From assembly GCF_000466425.1 (NCBI RefSeq), contig NZ_KE992117.1, positions 29,802 through 93,801 of the forward strand: 64,000 nt of DNA. The letters run 5' to 3'. The notes beneath the pieces are model-generated. The model saw nothing but the letters and a program-made list of their open reading frames with translations, had not been told where the DNA came from and did not search any database. Below are positions 16,910 to 24,712 of the stretch, one piece after another. Every line of letters starts with the position of its first letter. Position 1 is the stretch's first letter. The translations under genes and the position numbers were made by a program. Source of the DNA: Capnocytophaga sp. oral taxon 863 str. F0517 (GTDB lineage Bacteria; Bacteroidota; Bacteroidia; Flavobacteriales; Flavobacteriaceae).

Positions 16910-16981
16910 GGTCCGTTCGTCTAGGGGTTAGGACGCAAGGTTTTCATCCTTGTAACAGGGGTTCGATTCCCCTACGGACTA
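16910..16981 (+). tRNA. tRNA-Glu (TTC), copy 1
   Basis: A 72-base cloverleaf. The acceptor GGTCCGT pairs with ACGGACT (one G-U), the anticodon loop TTTTCAT gives TTC, and the T arm is AGGGG-TTCGATT-CCCCT. CCA is not encoded. A 12-bp inverted repeat (16878-16889 with 16993-17004, one G-U) brackets this copy and may be a processing stem. Confidence 0.95.
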
Positions 16982-17005
16982 CGAAACTTAAATTTTTCAT
17001 TTGCA

Positions 17006-17077
17006 GGTCCGTTCGTCTAGGGGTTAGGACGCAAGGTTTTCATCCTTGTAACAGGGGTTCGATTCCCCTACGGACTA
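17006..17077 (+). tRNA. tRNA-Glu (TTC), copy 2
   Basis: Identical in sequence to the copy at 16910-16981 and 24 bases downstream, so it is a recent tandem duplicate or one kept identical by gene conversion. Probably on the same transcript. Confidence 0.95.
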
Positions 17078-17125
17078 CATCTTTTTAGTAATTTTATACA
17101 ATACCACTTTAATTGAGATAAGAAT

Positions 17126-17383
17126 ATGGCAAACCATAAGTCAGCAATCAAAAGAATTAGAAGAAATGAGGCAGCTCGCCTTAGAAATCGCTATCAACAT
17201 AAAACTACTCGTAATGCTATCAAAAAATTACGTACTACTACTGACGTAAATGTAGCTAAAGAACTATTGCCTAATGTAGTTTCTATGATTGACAAATTAG
17301 CAAAAAGAAATATTATCCATAAAAACAAAGCGGGTAATCTTAAGAGTAACCTAATGAAACATGTAAATTCATTAGTAGCTTAA
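17126..17383 (+). CDS. rpsT: 30S ribosomal protein S20
   Basis: An 85-residue, lysine- and arginine-rich protein that binds 16S rRNA early in 30S assembly. The start [21 protein letters not shown] and the [13 protein letters not shown] ending are typical of bS20, and the length matches. It lies 48 bases after the second tRNA-Glu and may be read through from the tRNA promoter. A strong terminator follows at 17424-17463. Confidence 0.97.
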   Translation: MANHKSAIKRIRRNEAARLRNRYQHKTTRNAIKKLRTTTDVNVAKELLPNVVSMIDKLAKRNIIHKNKAGNLKSNLMKHVNSLVA

Positions 17384-17423
17384 AAAATCATTTGCTCATA
17401 GTGAAATATTTAAAATTACTATT

Positions 17424-17463
17424 AATAAAGACTATTCAAAATAAGAATAGTCTTTATTTTTTT
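17424..17463 (+). terminator. Intrinsic terminator after rpsT
   Basis: A perfect 14-bp stem (17424-17437 with 17445-17458), a 7-base loop, then a run of T. Confidence 0.9.
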
Positions 17464-17514
17464 ATATTATTCCCTAATGATAAATATTCCACCTTATCTG
17501 AAGGGGGAAAAATC

Positions 17515-17545
17515 TTGTTTGTCTTGCCAAAATATCGTATCTTTG
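17515..17545 (+). promoter_or_regulatory. Promoter of panB
   Basis: TTG (17515-17517), 20 bases, TATCTTTG (17538-17545), about 44 bases before the panB ATG. Confidence 0.65.
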
Positions 17546-17588
17546 CGACCCAAAAGAATAAAAAGTGAAGAATTAATCATTAAAAATA

Positions 17589-18407
17589 ATGTCTATTTCA
17601 AAAAAAGAAACCAAGCGTGTAACGGTACAAACGCTACAGGCTATGAAAGCTAAAGGAGAAAAAATCACCATGCTCACAGCCTATGATTATACCATGGCCA
17701 AAATCATTGATGGAGCAGGTATTGACATCATCTTAGTAGGAGATTCCGCCGCCAATGTGATGGCAGGGTATGAGACCACCCTTCCTATGACCTTGGAAGC
17801 GATGATATACCACGCTTCGGCTGTGGTACGTGCTTGCTCACGTGCCTTAGTAGTTGCAGATTTGCCCTTCGGCACCTACCAATCCGACCCACAACGTGCC
17901 TTGGATTCGGCTATCCGTATGATGAAAGAGAGTGGCGCACAGGCCGTAAAACTCGAAGGAGGTAGAGAAATTGGTGAGGGCATTCGTCGTATTCTAGAGG
18001 CCGGTATCCCTGTGGTAGGTCACTTAGGACTTACCCCACAGTCCATCAATAAATTCGGAGGCTATGGCCTTCGTGCCAAAGGAGAAGCGGAAGCACAAAA
18101 GCTTAAAGAAGATGCACTCTACCTGCAAGAATTGGGCTGTTCGGCTATTGTCTTAGAAAAAATTCCTTCCGCCTTGGCCAAAGAAGTTAGTCAAAGCCTT
18201 TTGATCCCTACCATAGGAATCGGTGCAGGACACGAGGTAGACGGGCAAGTACTGGTCTCCCAAGACTTTTTCGGTATGTTTGTAGATTACAAACCCAAGT
18301 TTGTACGCCAGTACCTCAATCTGCACGAGCTGATGAGTGGTGCTGTAAGCCAATACATCATCGATGTCAAGGCACAAACCTTCCCCAATGAGAGCGAACA
18401 GTACTAA
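17589..18407 (+). CDS. panB: 3-methyl-2-oxobutanoate hydroxymethyltransferase
   Basis: A 272-residue TIM-barrel enzyme that makes ketopantoate from 2-oxoisovalerate and methylene-THF, the committed step to pantothenate. Visible are MLTAYDYTMAKI near residue 30, VGDSAANVMAGY with the metal-binding aspartate near 52, AVKLEGG near 118 and GHLGLTPQS near 143. The catalytic glutamate is in IVLEKIP near 187, and IGIGAG follows near 208. It complements coaX in the window for CoA synthesis. A pseudouridine synthase gene begins three bases after its stop, probably on the same mRNA. Confidence 0.95.
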   Translation: MSISKKETKRVTVQTLQAMKAKGEKITMLTAYDYTMAKIIDGAGIDIILVGDSAANVMAGYETTLPMTLEAMIYHASAVVRACSRALVVADLPFGTYQSDPQRALDSAIRMMKESGAQAVKLEGGREIGEGIRRILEAGIPVVGHLGLTPQSINKFGGYGLRAKGEAEAQKLKEDALYLQELGCSAIVLEKIPSALAKEVSQSLLIPTIGIGAGHEVDGQVLVSQDFFGMFVDYKPKFVRQYLNLHELMSGAVSQYIIDVKAQTFPNESEQY

Positions 18408-18410
18408 GAA

Positions 18411-19121
18411 ATGAAGACAAACGCTCAAAACCTAGAGGTACTCTATGAGGATAACCACTTGATAGCAGTCAATAAGAGAGCGGGAGATATAGTTCAAGGA
18501 GATAAGACCGGTGATATTCCCTTAAGTGAAATTGTCAAGGCCTATTTGGTAGAAAAATATCACAAACCAGGAGAGGCCTATCTCGGTGTAGTACATCGAT
18601 TGGATAGGCCTACCACTGGTCTTGTCCTCTTTGCCAAGACCTCCAAAGCACTCCCCCGCCTCAATGCTGCTTTCGCTACTAAGCAGGAGGTGAGCAAGCA
18701 ATATTGGGCTTTGGTAGAGAAAAAGGAGATCCCACAAGAAGCTACCCTTACCCATTTTTTGGTACGCAATACCACTCAAAATAAGTCCTATGCCTACCCC
18801 AGTGAAAGGCCTCAATCTCAAAAAGCAATCCTTAAGTATAAGACATTGGCAAGCCTTGATCATTACTTACTGGTAGAAATCACCTTGCTCACGGGGCGCC
18901 ATCACCAAATACGAGCACAGTTTGCTGCCTTAGGCTGTCCTATCAAAGGAGATCTCAAATATGGCGCTAAGCGCAGCAATCCCGATGGAAGTATCTGCCT
19001 ACATGCACGTGTGCTTGAACTATTGCATCCTGTAAAAAAAGAACCTCTTAGCCTTATAGCTCCTCTGCCTGAAAATTTTGCCAAACTTGTGGAAGCTATT
19101 CCTCAGAGAAGCCATTTGTAA
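18411..19121 (+). CDS. RluA-family RNA pseudouridine synthase
   Basis: A 236-residue pseudouridine synthase of the RluA/RluC/RluD family that isomerises uridine in rRNA or tRNA. The catalytic motif HRLDRPTTGL, with the active aspartate, is near residue 63; GRHHQIRAQF is near 162. There is no N-terminal S4 domain, so the protein is only the catalytic module, as in RluA or TruC rather than RluC/D. The target site cannot be assigned. It starts three bases after panB, so the two are probably co-transcribed. Confidence 0.88.
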   Translation: MKTNAQNLEVLYEDNHLIAVNKRAGDIVQGDKTGDIPLSEIVKAYLVEKYHKPGEAYLGVVHRLDRPTTGLVLFAKTSKALPRLNAAFATKQEVSKQYWALVEKKEIPQEATLTHFLVRNTTQNKSYAYPSERPQSQKAILKYKTLASLDHYLLVEITLLTGRHHQIRAQFAALGCPIKGDLKYGAKRSNPDGSICLHARVLELLHPVKKEPLSLIAPLPENFAKLVEAIPQRSHL

Positions 19122-19159
19122 AAAAAATACTTTTTTATTGGCTATTCTATTTTTTTTTT

Positions 19160-19167
19160 TATCTTTG
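19160..19167 (+). promoter_or_regulatory. TAnnTTTG promoter of sucB
   Basis: TATCTTTG after a T-rich run (possibly the terminator tail of the upstream gene). A leader of about 90 bases follows, rich in short GATTGA/CATTA repeats. Confidence 0.5.
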
Positions 19168-19261
19168 TGCATGTATTACAGTGGTTACAGATTAGTCATC
19201 TGTGATTGACCATTAGACATCAATTATTGATCATTAATTTTGGACTAAAATAAAAAAATTT

Positions 19262-20479
19262 ATGGTTTTAGAAATGAAAGTCCCTTCTCCAGGGGAGTCA
19301 ATTACCGAAGTAGAAATCGCCACTTGGCTTGTAAAGGATGGCGATTATGTAAAAAAAGACCAAGCCATTGCAGAAGTGGATTCTGATAAAGCCACTCTAG
19401 AACTTCCTGCTGAGGTGAGTGGAGTTATTACCCTCAAAGCTAAAGAAGGGGATTCGGTGGCTGTAGGGCAAGTCGTATGTCTTATTGATACCGATGCAGC
19501 AGCCCCTGCGGAAGCGGCCGCACCTAAAGCAGCTGCTCCTGCTCCTACCCCAGCTCCTGCTCCTAAAGTAGAAGCCCCTGCCCCTACAAGTTACGCCACT
19601 GGCGAGCCCTCTCCTGCTGCTAAGAAAATCTTAGCCGAGAGAGAAATTCCAGCCAGCCAAGTAAGTGGTACAGGTAAGGGAGGACGTATCACTAAGGAAG
19701 ATGCCCTCAAAGCACAACCTGCACGCCACAGTATGGGAACTCCCACCTCAGGCAAAAGAGGAGAAAAACGCGCTAAACTCTCTATGCTACGCCGCAAAGT
19801 AGCGGAACGATTGGTTGCTGCTAAGAATGAAACTGCTATGCTTACCACCTTCAACGAAGTGGATATGTCTGCCATCTACGAAATTCGCAATGAATACAAG
19901 GATGCCTTCAAGGAACGCCACAATGTAAGCTTAGGCTTTATGTCTTTCTTTACCCTCGCTGTAGTACGCGCCCTCAAGCTCTTCCCCGATGTCAATTCCA
20001 TGATTGATGACAAAGAAAAAATCACTTACGACTATTGTGACATCTCCATTGCAGTATCAGGGCCTAAAGGGCTTATGGTACCAGTGATTCGCAATGCCGA
20101 AAACCTTTCTTTCCGTGGTGTAGAAGCTGAAGTAAAACGCCTTGCTATCCGTGCCCGTGAAGGACAAATCACAGTAGATGAGATGACAGGTGGTACCTTC
20201 ACCATTACCAACGGTGGTGTATTCGGAAGTATGCTTTCTACCCCTATCATCAACCCACCACAGTCTGCTATCTTGGGTATGCACAACGTAGTGGATCGTG
20301 CCATTGTCCGCAATGGTCAAATCGTGGTTGCCCCTGTGATGTATATTGCCCTTTCTTATGACCATCGTCTCATTGACGGTCGTGAGTCCGTAGGCTTCCT
20401 TGTAGAAGTGAAAAAAGCGCTCGAAAACCCAGTAGAACTCTTGATGAACAATGACTTAAAGAACGCACTCGAACTTTAA
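19262..20479 (+). CDS. sucB: 2-oxoglutarate dehydrogenase E2 (dihydrolipoyl succinyltransferase)
   Basis: A 405-residue E2 core subunit that passes succinyl groups to CoA in the TCA cycle. A lipoyl domain (residues 1-78) holds the lipoyl lysine in EVDSDKATLEL near 43. An Ala/Pro-rich linker follows (about 80-110), then a peripheral subunit-binding domain (about 117-152). The catalytic domain ends in SYDHRLIDGRE, with the HxxxDG active site near 376-380. The 2-oxoglutarate type fits the MSTPIINPPQSAILGMH block. The E1 gene sucA, usually directly upstream, is not there, and lpdA is 11 kb away. A terminator at 20503-20533 follows. Confidence 0.92.
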   Translation: MVLEMKVPSPGESITEVEIATWLVKDGDYVKKDQAIAEVDSDKATLELPAEVSGVITLKAKEGDSVAVGQVVCLIDTDAAAPAEAAAPKAAAPAPTPAPAPKVEAPAPTSYATGEPSPAAKKILAEREIPASQVSGTGKGGRITKEDALKAQPARHSMGTPTSGKRGEKRAKLSMLRRKVAERLVAAKNETAMLTTFNEVDMSAIYEIRNEYKDAFKERHNVSLGFMSFFTLAVVRALKLFPDVNSMIDDKEKITYDYCDISIAVSGPKGLMVPVIRNAENLSFRGVEAEVKRLAIRAREGQITVDEMTGGTFTITNGGVFGSMLSTPIINPPQSAILGMHNVVDRAIVRNGQIVVAPVMYIALSYDHRLIDGRESVGFLVEVKKALENPVELLMNNDLKNALEL

Positions 20480-20502
20480 TAATTGTTTTCTACCATAATC
20501 AA

Positions 20503-20533
20503 AAAGAGGCTGCCAATAAGGGACAGCCTCTTT
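20503..20533. terminator. Bidirectional terminator between sucB and the NlpE-like gene
   Basis: A 10-bp stem AAAGAGGCTG/CAGCCTCTTT with an 11-base loop. T-rich tracts follow on the plus strand and, more weakly, on the minus strand. Confidence 0.85.
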
Positions 20534-20557
20534 ATTTTTTCAGAATAACCTACGAGC

Positions 20558-20917
20558 CTATTTCTTTTTAAGGATATAGTAGGAAGCAAGTTCACCTGTA
20601 ACTTCCTTACCCTCTTCCAAGAAAGCAATAGAACCATCTTCTTTTACTCGGTATTGTTGTGTCTTTCCGCTTTCTTTCTCGCTGACAAGAGTAAGTACCT
20701 TGTTTTGGGCATCATAGCTCACCTTTCCGTTGTCCTCTTCTTTGAGATCATTCATCACTTCCTGTGAGGTATAAGTATCTTTTCCAATGGAAAGACTTAC
20801 ATTGATACCGCTACAGTCTGCACAAGGGAAAGTACCCTCGTAAGTACCCTCATAAGCTGTCTTGCCACCACAAGAAGCCAACACTAAGGCCACGCTGGCC
20901 AATAGAATTTTTTTCAT
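20558..20917 (-). CDS. NlpE-like lipoprotein
   Basis: A 119-residue lipoprotein with a signal peptide ending in a lipobox LASC (lipidated Cys16). The segment YEGTFPCADCSG (C32-x-x-C35) is the hallmark of the NlpE N-terminal domain. In E. coli, NlpE is an outer-membrane lipoprotein that senses copper, surface contact or lipoprotein sorting faults through CpxA. The C-terminal OB-fold half of E. coli NlpE is absent, which is usual for short Bacteroidota homologues. No Cpx-like genes are nearby, so the role here is open. Confidence 0.8.
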   Translation of the reverse strand: MKKILLASVALVLASCGGKTAYEGTYEGTFPCADCSGINVSLSIGKDTYTSQEVMNDLKEEDNGKVSYDAQNKVLTLVSEKESGKTQQYRVKEDGSIAFLEEGKEVTGELASYYILKKK

Positions 20918-21077
20918 CGTATAATGTATTTTATTTATGTTTAGTGAGTGCTACAATTTTTATGCCAAAACTATTGGAACCTTTGAAAATTTATAAACCT
21001 AATTGCTCTTTTCTTACTTAGCTTTATTTTTATAGTTAAATTATTTTTAAAAAGAAAATTGTTTTACGAAAATAGAC

Positions 21078-21085
21078 TACCTTTG
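21078..21085 (+). promoter_or_regulatory. TAnnTTTG promoter of the small lipoprotein
   Basis: TACCTTTG, 24 bases before the ATG. Confidence 0.55.
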
Positions 21086-21108
21086 CCCTAATAATTAAAA
21101 TTACTGAT

Positions 21109-21516
21109 ATGAAAAAAATTTTTTTATTTTTGATTGCCCTTGTAGGCATTGTTGCTTGTAGTAAAAGTGATAGTGGAAGCTCTGATAATGGAGGAGGCGG
21201 AAGTGTAGCCGGATACAATCCTCCTGATTGGATTATTGGGACTTGGATTAATGATATAGGAGGAAATACAGGATATTCATTTACAAAAAAAGATTATTGT
21301 ATTACAGCAGGTCCAACACTTTGTTATCTAAGTGGTTCTATGAAACAAGCTGTTACAAAAGTGGAGCAAGAGATAAAGGGAGATATTTATACCCTTTCAA
21401 TAGAAGTAGAAGGTTCTATAAAAACTCCTGTTTCATTTAAAAGAATATCAGCTAATCAAATAGCTAAACTTGATTTAGCAGGAGAAATAGAATATACCTT
21501 TACCAAGAAAAAATAA
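21109..21516 (+). CDS. Hypothetical lipoprotein, possibly surface exposed
   Basis: A 135-residue protein I do not recognise. A signal peptide ends in a lipobox IVAC (Cys17), followed by SKSDSGSSDNGGGGS, a flexible acidic tether. Lysine and aspartate close after the lipid cysteine resemble the surface-export signal described for Capnocytophaga canimorsus lipoproteins, so the protein may face outward; that is inference. The rest (GTWINDIGGNTGYSFT..., ending EIEYTFTKKK) looks like a small beta-rich lipocalin-type domain. It has its own promoter and terminator. Confidence 0.75.
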   Translation: MKKIFLFLIALVGIVACSKSDSGSSDNGGGGSVAGYNPPDWIIGTWINDIGGNTGYSFTKKDYCITAGPTLCYLSGSMKQAVTKVEQEIKGDIYTLSIEVEGSIKTPVSFKRISANQIAKLDLAGEIEYTFTKKK

Positions 21517-21522
21517 CCCCTT

Positions 21523-21552
21523 AAAAAACTGCTCCTCTCCGAGCAGTTTTTT
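21523..21552 (+). terminator. Intrinsic terminator after the small lipoprotein
   Basis: A 12-bp stem AAAAAACTGCTC/GAGCAGTTTTTT with a 6-base loop, seven bases after the stop. Confidence 0.9.
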
Positions 21553-21576
21553 TATTACTTCTCCCTCTTATTTTTC

Positions 21577-21607
21577 TTGACTTTCCTCTTCAAATGTTGT
21601 ATCTTTG
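21577..21607 (+). promoter_or_regulatory. Promoter of mgtE
   Basis: TTG (21577-21579), 20 bases, TATCTTTG (21600-21607). The leader (21608-21686) carries AGTGAA-type repeats that can form a hairpin with ACTATTCACT. Confidence 0.6.
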
Positions 21608-21686
21608 CGCCCCTAATAAATGAATAACGAAAAGTGAAGAGTGAAAAGTTCTTCACTATGTACTATTCACTATTCACTAAAAAAAG

Positions 21687-23042
21687 ATGCAAGTATTCAA
21701 ACTCACCGATGAGATAATCGAACATATTCGAGAGCTAATTGCCTCCGATCAAAAACAAGAACTCAAGGACTATCTTGAGAGCCTGCACTTCGCCGATATT
21801 GCAGAAATTACCAGCGAACTAGAACTGGAGGAAGCCGCTTACTTGGTTAGCCTTCTCAACCGTGAAAAAGCCTCCGAAACCCTTACCGAAGTGGATGAAG
21901 AGGTATTGGAACACATCTTGGAAAATCTCTCGAATGAGGAAATCGCTCGCGACTTGCAGGAGCTGGATACCGATGATGCCGCTTACCTGATTGCAGAGCT
22001 ACCCGAAGAGCGACAAACGCAGATTCTCTCTCATATAGAAGACAAAGAACACGCACAGGACATCGTGGATTTGCTCCGTTATGATGATGATACAGCGGGA
22101 GGTCTTATGGCCAAGGAGTTGGTCAAAGTCAATGAAAACTGGGGAGTAGATACTTGTGTAAAAGAGATACGCGAGCAAGGCCAGCATGTCACACGAGTAC
22201 ACTCGATCTATGTAGTGGATGACAACGAGGTGCTCAAAGGGCGACTCTCCCTGAAAGATCTGCTCACAGCTCCTGTTAATGCCCATATCAGAGATATCTA
22301 TATTCCAAAAGTGGATTTTGTCTTTGTTCACGATACCCCAGAGGAAGTGGCTCGCGTAATGCAAAAATATAACTTGGAAGCTATTCCCGTAGTAGATAAG
22401 ATGCATCGCCTTGTGGGACGTATTACCATTGATGATATCGTAGATGTAATCAAAGAAGAAGCCGAACATGACTACCAAATGGCGGCGGGTATTACCGAGG
22501 ATGTGGAAGCCGACGATACCATCTGGAAACTCACTCGTGCACGCTTGCCCTGGTTACTTATCGGAATGGTAGGAGGTATAAGTGCAGCCAGTATCATCAA
22601 TGGTTTTCAGGAAGGGCTTCAGTCCTTCCCCACCCTAATGCTTTTTATTCCTTTGATCCAATCCACCGCGGGGAATGTAGGGGTGCAGTCCTCGGCTATC
22701 GTGGTACAAGGCTTGGCTAACAATAGTATAGACGGCGCCCTCTTAGGACGATTGCTTAAGGAATTTCTCTTAGGCCTTATCAACGGACTGGCGTTGGCTA
22801 CCCTGGTACTGATGATGAGCCATTTTATCTTTGGTAGCTCCTATTTAGAATCAGCCACTGTATGCATCGCCCTAGTAACAGTGATTATCAATGCCGCTGT
22901 GATAGGTACCTTTATCCCTATCTTCTTACATAGAAGAGGAATAGACCCAGCGGTGGCCACCGGCCCCTTTATCACTACCAGCAATGATATCTTGGGTATT
23001 CTTATTTATTTTATGATAGGTAAAATTATTTTAGGATTTTAA
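21687..23042 (+). CDS. mgtE: MgtE-type magnesium transporter
   Basis: A 451-residue Mg2+ channel. An acidic superhelical N-domain (about residues 5-130, with LQELDTDDAAYLIAELP repeats) is followed by a pair of CBS domains (about 132-255; TAGGLMAKE, then IPVVDKMHRLVGRITIDDIV). The membrane domain starts near 285 with five helices and the conserved PLIQSTAGNVGVQSS segment. In MgtE the N and CBS domains bind Mg2+ and close the pore when internal Mg2+ is high. Length and order are standard. Confidence 0.93.
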   Translation: MQVFKLTDEIIEHIRELIASDQKQELKDYLESLHFADIAEITSELELEEAAYLVSLLNREKASETLTEVDEEVLEHILENLSNEEIARDLQELDTDDAAYLIAELPEERQTQILSHIEDKEHAQDIVDLLRYDDDTAGGLMAKELVKVNENWGVDTCVKEIREQGQHVTRVHSIYVVDDNEVLKGRLSLKDLLTAPVNAHIRDIYIPKVDFVFVHDTPEEVARVMQKYNLEAIPVVDKMHRLVGRITIDDIVDVIKEEAEHDYQMAAGITEDVEADDTIWKLTRARLPWLLIGMVGGISAASIINGFQEGLQSFPTLMLFIPLIQSTAGNVGVQSSAIVVQGLANNSIDGALLGRLLKEFLLGLINGLALATLVLMMSHFIFGSSYLESATVCIALVTVIINAAVIGTFIPIFLHRRGIDPAVATGPFITTSNDILGILIYFMIGKIILGF

Positions 23043-23120
23043 ACTATTGTAAATAAGTACTTTACAAATTAAATAGTGCTGAAAATATTATTTTATCGGA
23101 TATAATATAAAAAAATATAG

Positions 23121-23128
23121 TATTTTTG
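23121..23128 (+). promoter_or_regulatory. TAnnTTTG promoter of the DUF3108 gene
   Basis: TATTTTTG, 22 bases before the ATG. Confidence 0.55.
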
Positions 23129-23150
23129 CCGCACTTTAAATAGATTTTAT

Positions 23151-23927
23151 ATGTTGAAGAATATTTTACTCTTTTTAAGTTTCTTAAGCTTATATCCTTG
23201 TTTTTCTCAGGATAATAGTGCTTTTCAGGAAGGTGAATATCTAAAGTTCCGTGTGCGTTATGGGATTTTTAATGCCAGCTATGCTTCTCTCCTATTAAAA
23301 AATAAGGTATATGAAGGTAAAACTGTATATCATGCCTTAGGAAAAGGAGAGACTACTGGTTTGGCCAAATTATTCTTCAAGGTGGATGATACTTACGAAA
23401 GCTACTTTGATAAGACCACCGGCAAACCTTATTTTTTTAACCGAGATATCTACGAAGGAGGCTACACTAAGAAACTCAATTTTTTCTTCAATTTCAATAC
23501 CAACAAACTCCGTATCAAGAATTTGGAGAACAACGAAGAGAAAAATATCTCTATACAGCCTACTGTAAAAGATGTGGTCACCACCCTATACTATCTGCGT
23601 AACAATCCTAAGATGGAAACACTTAAAAAGAATGATGAAGTAAGCATGGATATGATTTTCGACGATGATGAGATATACCAATTCCGACTAAGATTCTTAG
23701 GAAAAGAAAAGATAACTACTCCTTTAGGAGAGATCAACACCCTTATTTTTAGACCCTTAGTACAGGATGGACGTGTTTTCAAGGAACAAGAAAGCCTTAC
23801 CTTATGGATTAGTGATGACCGCAACAAGATTCCTGTAAAGATAAAGGCCAGCCTTCGGGTAGGTTCCTTAGTTGGGGAACTTATCAACTTCAATGGACTT
23901 AAACACCCTACAACTCTAAAAAAATAA
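23151..23927 (+). CDS. DUF3108 domain exported protein
   Basis: A 258-residue protein with a signal peptide (about residues 1-20) and a DUF3108 domain. It begins FQEGEYLKFRVRYG and contains TGLAKLFFKVDDTYESYFD, LYYLRN and LTLWISDDRNKIPVKI, a pattern common in Bacteroidota. The family is periplasmic, beta-rich and poorly characterised. pdxH begins six bases downstream, so the two are co-transcribed, but no functional link is evident. Confidence 0.82.
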   Translation: MLKNILLFLSFLSLYPCFSQDNSAFQEGEYLKFRVRYGIFNASYASLLLKNKVYEGKTVYHALGKGETTGLAKLFFKVDDTYESYFDKTTGKPYFFNRDIYEGGYTKKLNFFFNFNTNKLRIKNLENNEEKNISIQPTVKDVVTTLYYLRNNPKMETLKKNDEVSMDMIFDDDEIYQFRLRFLGKEKITTPLGEINTLIFRPLVQDGRVFKEQESLTLWISDDRNKIPVKIKASLRVGSLVGELINFNGLKHPTTLKK

Positions 23928-23933
23928 TCCGCT

Positions 23934-24581
23934 ATGGAAAAAGATCTAAGTGATTGGAGACTTGTATATTCCTTAGGTGCTCTCTTAGAGAAAGACCTCA
24001 GGGAGAATCCTATGGAACAATTCCAACAATGGTTCTTACAAGCTCAACAATCCGACACTGTAGAAGAAGCCAATGCAATGTCGGTAGCCACCATTGGGCT
24101 GGATGGTTTCCCTAAGACACGGGTGGTGCTTCTGAAAAAATTCACCGATGAGGGATTCATCTTCTACACCAATTATGACAGTGAGAAAGGAAAAGCTATC
24201 CTGGCACATCCTAAGATTTGCTTGTCTTTCTTTTGGCCAGCCTTAGAGCGGCAAATCATTATCAAAGGAACGGCAGAGAAACTTTTAGCCAATCTCTCCG
24301 ATGGATATTTCCAGTCACGACCACGCGGCAGCCAATTAGGAGCTATAGTCTCCGATCAAAGCCAAGTGATCCCTTCCAGAGAATATCTAGAAGAAAAGCT
24401 CTCTTCTTTGGAAAAAGAAATGGAAGGAAAGCCCTTGGAGCGTCCTGAAAATTGGGGTGGTTTTTTGGTACGTCCGTACTCTATTGAGTTTTGGCAGGGA
24501 CGTCCCAACCGACTTCATGATCGGATCCGCTACACCCTACAAGAAGATTATGACTGGAAAATAGAACGCTTAAGCCCTTAA
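23934..24581 (+). CDS. pdxH: Pyridoxamine 5'-phosphate oxidase
   Basis: A 215-residue FMN enzyme that oxidises pyridoxine- or pyridoxamine-phosphate to pyridoxal phosphate. FMN-binding sequences KTRVVLLKKF near residue 62 and FYTNYDSEKGKA near 79, QSRPRGSQLGA near 129 and the C-terminal EFWQGRPNRLHDR with the substrate-binding arginine and histidine are all present. The product is the cofactor of SerC and GlyA. It follows the DUF3108 gene by six bases. Confidence 0.95.
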   Translation: MEKDLSDWRLVYSLGALLEKDLRENPMEQFQQWFLQAQQSDTVEEANAMSVATIGLDGFPKTRVVLLKKFTDEGFIFYTNYDSEKGKAILAHPKICLSFFWPALERQIIIKGTAEKLLANLSDGYFQSRPRGSQLGAIVSDQSQVIPSREYLEEKLSSLEKEMEGKPLERPENWGGFLVRPYSIEFWQGRPNRLHDRIRYTLQEDYDWKIERLSP

Positions 24582-24670
24582 ATAAATATTAACTAACGCT
24601 AAAAATGGGCGAAAAATATTTTTTTATTAACAAACATCCATTTTTTCTTTTTCGTATAATGAAAAATGTG

Positions 24671-24678
24671 TAATTTTG
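24671..24678 (+). promoter_or_regulatory. TAnnTTTG promoter of the HU/SPOR gene
   Basis: TAATTTTG, 35 bases before the ATG. Confidence 0.55.
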
Positions 24679-24712
24679 TACCGAAAAAATCTATGATTTA
24701 TAACTTTGACAT

